Origin: Streptomyces rubiginosohelvolus
Lineage (GTDB): Bacteria > Actinomycetota > Actinomycetes > Streptomycetales > Streptomycetaceae
Assembly (NCBI RefSeq): GCF_014649875.1
Contig: NZ_BMTW01000009.1
Location: forward strand, 204,801-268,800
DNA length: 64,000 nucleotides
Direction of reading: 5' to 3'
Numbering within the stretch: position 1 is the stretch's first letter; each line of letters starts with the position of its first letter. A program made the translations under genes and the position numbers. Shown piece by piece: positions 61,607 to 64,000 of the stretch. The notes below the pieces were generated by a model. That model saw only the letters and a list, made by a program, of their open reading frames with translations. It made no database searches and was not told the origin of the DNA.

Positions 61607-62578
61607 TCAGGGGCAGCGGATGACCTGGCCCGCGTAGGAGAGGTTTCCGCCGAATCCGAAGAGCAGGACGGGCGCGCCGGAGGCGACCTCGCCGCGCTCG
61701 ACCAGCTTGGACAGGGCCATCGGGATGGAGGCGGCGGAGGTGTTGCCGGAGTCGACGACGTCCCGGGCGATGACGGCGTTGACCGCGCCGATCTTGCGGG
61801 CGACCGGCTCGATGATCCGCAGGTTGGCCTGGTGCAGGACGACCGCGCCCAGGTCCTCCGGGGCGATGCCCGCCTTCTCGCAGACCCGGCGGGCGATCGG
61901 GGGGAGCTGGGTGGTGGCCCAGCGGTAGACGGACTGCCCCTCCTGCGCGAAGCGCGGCGGCGTCCCCTCGATCCGGACGGCGTTGCCCATCTCCGGTACG
62001 GAACCCCACAGCACCGGTCCGATGCCGGGCCCGCCCGGGGCGTCGTCGGCGGCCGGGTCGGCGGTGACGACCGCGGCGCCCGCGCCGTCGCCGAGCAGGA
62101 CGCAGGTGGAGCGGTCGGTCCAGTCCGCGATGTCGGCCATCTTGTCGGCGCCGATGACCAGCGCCCGGGTCGCCGCACCGGCCCGGATCGCGTGGTCGGC
62201 GGTGGCCAGCGCATGCGTGAAGCCGGAGCACACGACGTTGATGTCCATGACGGCGGGCGAGCCCATGCCGAGCCGGGCCGCGACCCGGGCCGCCATGCTC
62301 GGGGACCGGTCGATCGCGGTGGAGGTGGCCACGAGGACCAGATCGATGTCCGAGGGCCCGAGACCGGCCGTGGCCAGCGCCTTGGCTGCCGCGTGCGCGG
62401 CCATCTCGTCCACCGGCTCGTCGGGTCCACCCACGTGGCGGGTCTTGATGCCGACCCGGCTGGTGATCCACTCGTCGCTGGTGTCGACCATCGCGGCGAG
62501 ATCGTCGTTCGTGAGCACCTTGGCGGGCTGGTAGTGGCCGAGCGCCACGACACGTGAGCCGGTCATACGGGTTCCCAT
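61607..62578 (-). CDS. 3-oxoacyl-ACP synthase III family protein (FabH-like)
   Basis: 323 residues from ATG 62578; ATG 62566, with GGGA six bases upstream, is an equally good start. Catalytic triad of KAS III enzymes: Cys in NVVCSGFTHAL (near residue 118), His in VVLHQANLRI and Asn in SGNTSAASIP, plus GFGGNLSYAG at the end. It condenses an acyl-CoA with malonyl-ACP. No ACP or other fatty-acid genes adjoin, so it is a stand-alone copy, perhaps supplying starter units or acting as an acyltransferase. Confidence 0.92.
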   Translation of the reverse strand: MGTRMTGSRVVALGHYQPAKVLTNDDLAAMVDTSDEWITSRVGIKTRHVGGPDEPVDEMAAHAAAKALATAGLGPSDIDLVLVATSTAIDRSPSMAARVAARLGMGSPAVMDINVVCSGFTHALATADHAIRAGAATRALVIGADKMADIADWTDRSTCVLLGDGAGAAVVTADPAADDAPGGPGIGPVLWGSVPEMGNAVRIEGTPPRFAQEGQSVYRWATTQLPPIARRVCEKAGIAPEDLGAVVLHQANLRIIEPVARKIGAVNAVIARDVVDSGNTSAASIPMALSKLVERGEVASGAPVLLFGFGGNLSYAGQVIRCP

Positions 62579-62789
62579 CGTCGGGTGGGGGCAGGGATCA
62601 AACACAGTCTTGGTCGCTACCGCCGAGTACGGGGGCACGTGATCCCACAGGAATCGGGCCCACACGTTGGAGCATTGACAACAGCCTGGTCAGCGTGCTG
62701 AACAGCTCGCTGCGACACGCCGGTGCGCGTGCCGGACAATGACCCGGGGAAACGAACAGCCGCACACGGACAGAATCGGGTTCAGTTCT

Positions 62790-63638
62790 ATGGGACGGGT
62801 CACCGAACGCCGCCGCACCCTCCGCATCCGGGACGGTGCCGTCTCCTCCCGGCCGGACACCCTGGTGGCGGAGGAGCCCTTGGAGATCCGGCTGAACGGC
62901 AAGCCGCTGGCCATCACCATGCGGACGCCGGGCGACGACTTCGCGCTGGCCGCGGGCTTCCTGGTCAGCGAGGGGGTGATCGCCGAGGGGGACGAGGTCC
63001 AGTCGATCGTCTACTGCGCCGGGGCGACGGCGGACGGCGTGAACACCTACAACGTGGTGGACGTGAAGCTCGCGCCCGGGGTCGAGGTCCCCGACATCAC
63101 GCTGGAGCGCAACGTCTACACGACCTCCTCGTGCGGCCTGTGCGGCAAGGCCAGCCTGGACGCGGTGCGTACCACGACCCGGCACCCGGTGGCCGACGCT
63201 CCCCCGGTGCGGATCACGCCCGAGCTGCTGTCCGCCCTCCCGGACCGGTTGCGGGCCTCGCAGCGGGTCTTCGACCGGACGGGCGGCCTGCATGCCGCAG
63301 CCCTGTTCTCCGAGGAGGGCGAGCTGCTGGACGTACGGGAGGACGTCGGCCGGCACAACGCGGTCGACAAGCTGGTGGGCCGGGCGCTGACGGACGGACG
63401 GCTGCCCCTGTCGCGGGCGGTGCTGCTGGTGTCGGGGCGGGCCTCGTTCGAGCTGGCGCAGAAGGCCGTGATGGCCGGGATCCCGGTGCTCGCGGCGGTC
63501 TCGGCACCGTCGTCGCTGGCCGTGGACCTGGCGGCGGAGAGCGGACTGACGCTGGTGGGCTTCCTGCGCGGACCGTCGATGAACGTGTACGCCGGTGAGC
63601 ACCGGATCGCGCTGGAGGCGGCGGCCCCGCAGGGCTGA
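62790..63638 (+). CDS. fdhD: Formate dehydrogenase accessory sulfurtransferase FdhD
   Basis: 282 residues from ATG 62790, where family homology begins (MGRVTERRR); an upstream ATG at 62739 is also in frame. Signatures: AEEPLEIRLNGKPLAITM, GDDFALAAGFLVSEG, the CxxC sulfur-carrying motif TSSCGLCGKAS and REDVGRHNAVDK. FdhD passes sulfur from a cysteine desulfurase to the Mo cofactor of formate dehydrogenase. The dehydrogenase genes are not in the window. Confidence 0.95.
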   Translation: MGRVTERRRTLRIRDGAVSSRPDTLVAEEPLEIRLNGKPLAITMRTPGDDFALAAGFLVSEGVIAEGDEVQSIVYCAGATADGVNTYNVVDVKLAPGVEVPDITLERNVYTTSSCGLCGKASLDAVRTTTRHPVADAPPVRITPELLSALPDRLRASQRVFDRTGGLHAAALFSEEGELLDVREDVGRHNAVDKLVGRALTDGRLPLSRAVLLVSGRASFELAQKAVMAGIPVLAAVSAPSSLAVDLAAESGLTLVGFLRGPSMNVYAGEHRIALEAAAPQG

Positions 63639-63680
63639 GCCCGGACCGCTCGCACGCGGGGCGTCGTACGGGGCCCTCGC

Positions 63681-63896
63681 TCACTCCCCCGCGAAGGCCA
63701 GGCCCTCGGCGGCCAGCGCCTCACGGAGCACCCGGATCGCCTTCGGGCCGACCCCGTGGAGGGCGAGCACCTCGGCGGCGGTCACGGTGGTGAGCTGGGC
63801 GAGGCGGGTGTAGCCCGCCGCGCGCAGAGCGCCACGGGCCGGGTTGCCCGCCCCGTGCGGAAAGTCGTCGGGAGGTGTCCCGCCCTTGTCGCTCAT
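63681..63896 (-). CDS. Small helix-hairpin-helix protein
   Basis: 71 residues from ATG 63896 with GAGGA upstream. The body reads ALRAAGYTRLAQLTTVTAAE then VLALHGVGPKAIRVLREAL, a helix-hairpin-helix (HhH) fold with GVGPKA as the hairpin, similar to the C-terminal domain of the RNA polymerase alpha subunit and to small predicted DNA-binding proteins. Converges with fdhD. Function unknown. A tandem repeat lies about 30 bases upstream of its start. Confidence 0.75.
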   Translation of the reverse strand: MSDKGGTPPDDFPHGAGNPARGALRAAGYTRLAQLTTVTAAEVLALHGVGPKAIRVLREALAAEGLAFAGE

Positions 63897-63925
63897 GGCA
63901 CGTCCTCGCTGTGGGTCCACCTGGG

Positions 63926-64000
63926 CTACCGGCTACCGGCTACCGGCTACCGGCTACCGGCTACCGGCTACCGGCTACCGGCTACCGGCTACCGGCTACC
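63926..64000. repeat. Heptanucleotide tandem repeat (CTACCGG)n
   Basis: The unit CTACCGG repeats perfectly ten times plus a partial unit up to the edge of the window, so its full length is unknown. It lies upstream of the HhH gene. It may be a variable-number repeat. Confidence 0.95.

Overview
The window is about 72% G+C, strongly G/C-biased at third codon positions, and dense with translationally coupled genes. It carries several actinomycete hallmarks: a CYP157/CYP154-type P450 pair, a class F sortase, GTG/TTG starts with GGAGG ribosome binding sites, and a rare TTA codon. It is almost certainly chromosomal DNA of a Streptomyces or a close relative. No plasmid origin, complete insertion sequence, rRNA or CRISPR array was found. 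Because of the composition, long non-coding frames lie opposite most genes; these were discarded.

Left part (1-20.6 kb). A minus-strand, overlapping three-gene operon encodes a VMAP-type protein, a MoxR AAA+ ATPase, and a very large SAV_2336/vWA-like - NB-ARC - TPR protein that runs off the left edge. It looks like an NTP-dependent immunity/conflict system. Next come two coupled cytochrome P450 genes (one lacks the EXXR motif), a two-component system, a small repeat-bearing surface protein with a class F sortase, a secreted sphingomyelinase-like phosphodiesterase, and an N-formylglutamate amidohydrolase. A second, unrelated MoxR module follows (unknown protein, AAA+ ATPase, HExxH/vWA protein), then an L,D-transpeptidase.

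Middle (20.7-39.2 kb). A cell-envelope operon encodes a FemX-like transferase, a MurJ-like flippase, a response regulator, a histidine kinase and a GerMN-like lipoprotein. It is followed by a complete ribose operon (rbsR-A-CB-K-D) in which permease and binding protein are fused; two operator-like sites lie upstream of rbsR. From about 33.1 to 39.1 kb lies an accessory patch next to a tRNA-Leu(GAG) gene. It holds decayed Hsp70, UvrD-type helicase (two remnants) and Pch2-like AAA genes, an unrecognised protein with a Cys-pair motif and a TTA codon, and an intact DUF262-HNH-RAMA gene that probably encodes a modification-dependent nuclease. Two related palindromes bracket the AAA remnant.

Right part (39.2-64 kb). 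After a DUF2254 membrane protein comes an eight-gene minus-strand cluster: inositol-phosphate synthase, UbiA prenyltransferase, two cytosolic TIM-barrel proteins (one EboE-like), EboA, a TatD-like hydrolase, a type I phosphodiesterase and a Tat-exported TIM-barrel protein. This resembles the ebo/edb metabolite-export cluster, with a cyclitol-forming synthase where EboD would be expected. Upstream lies a 1239-residue secreted multidomain protein (sugar dehydrogenase - PKD - CBM6 - ThuA - DUF1080), then a TIM-barrel isomerase, a Gfo/Idh/MocA dehydrogenase, a sugar ABC importer and a ROK regulator, suggesting an oxidative (3-keto) glycoside or cyclitol pathway. A ketoacyl-ACP synthase III, FdhD, a small HhH protein and a heptanucleotide tandem repeat at the edge complete the window.
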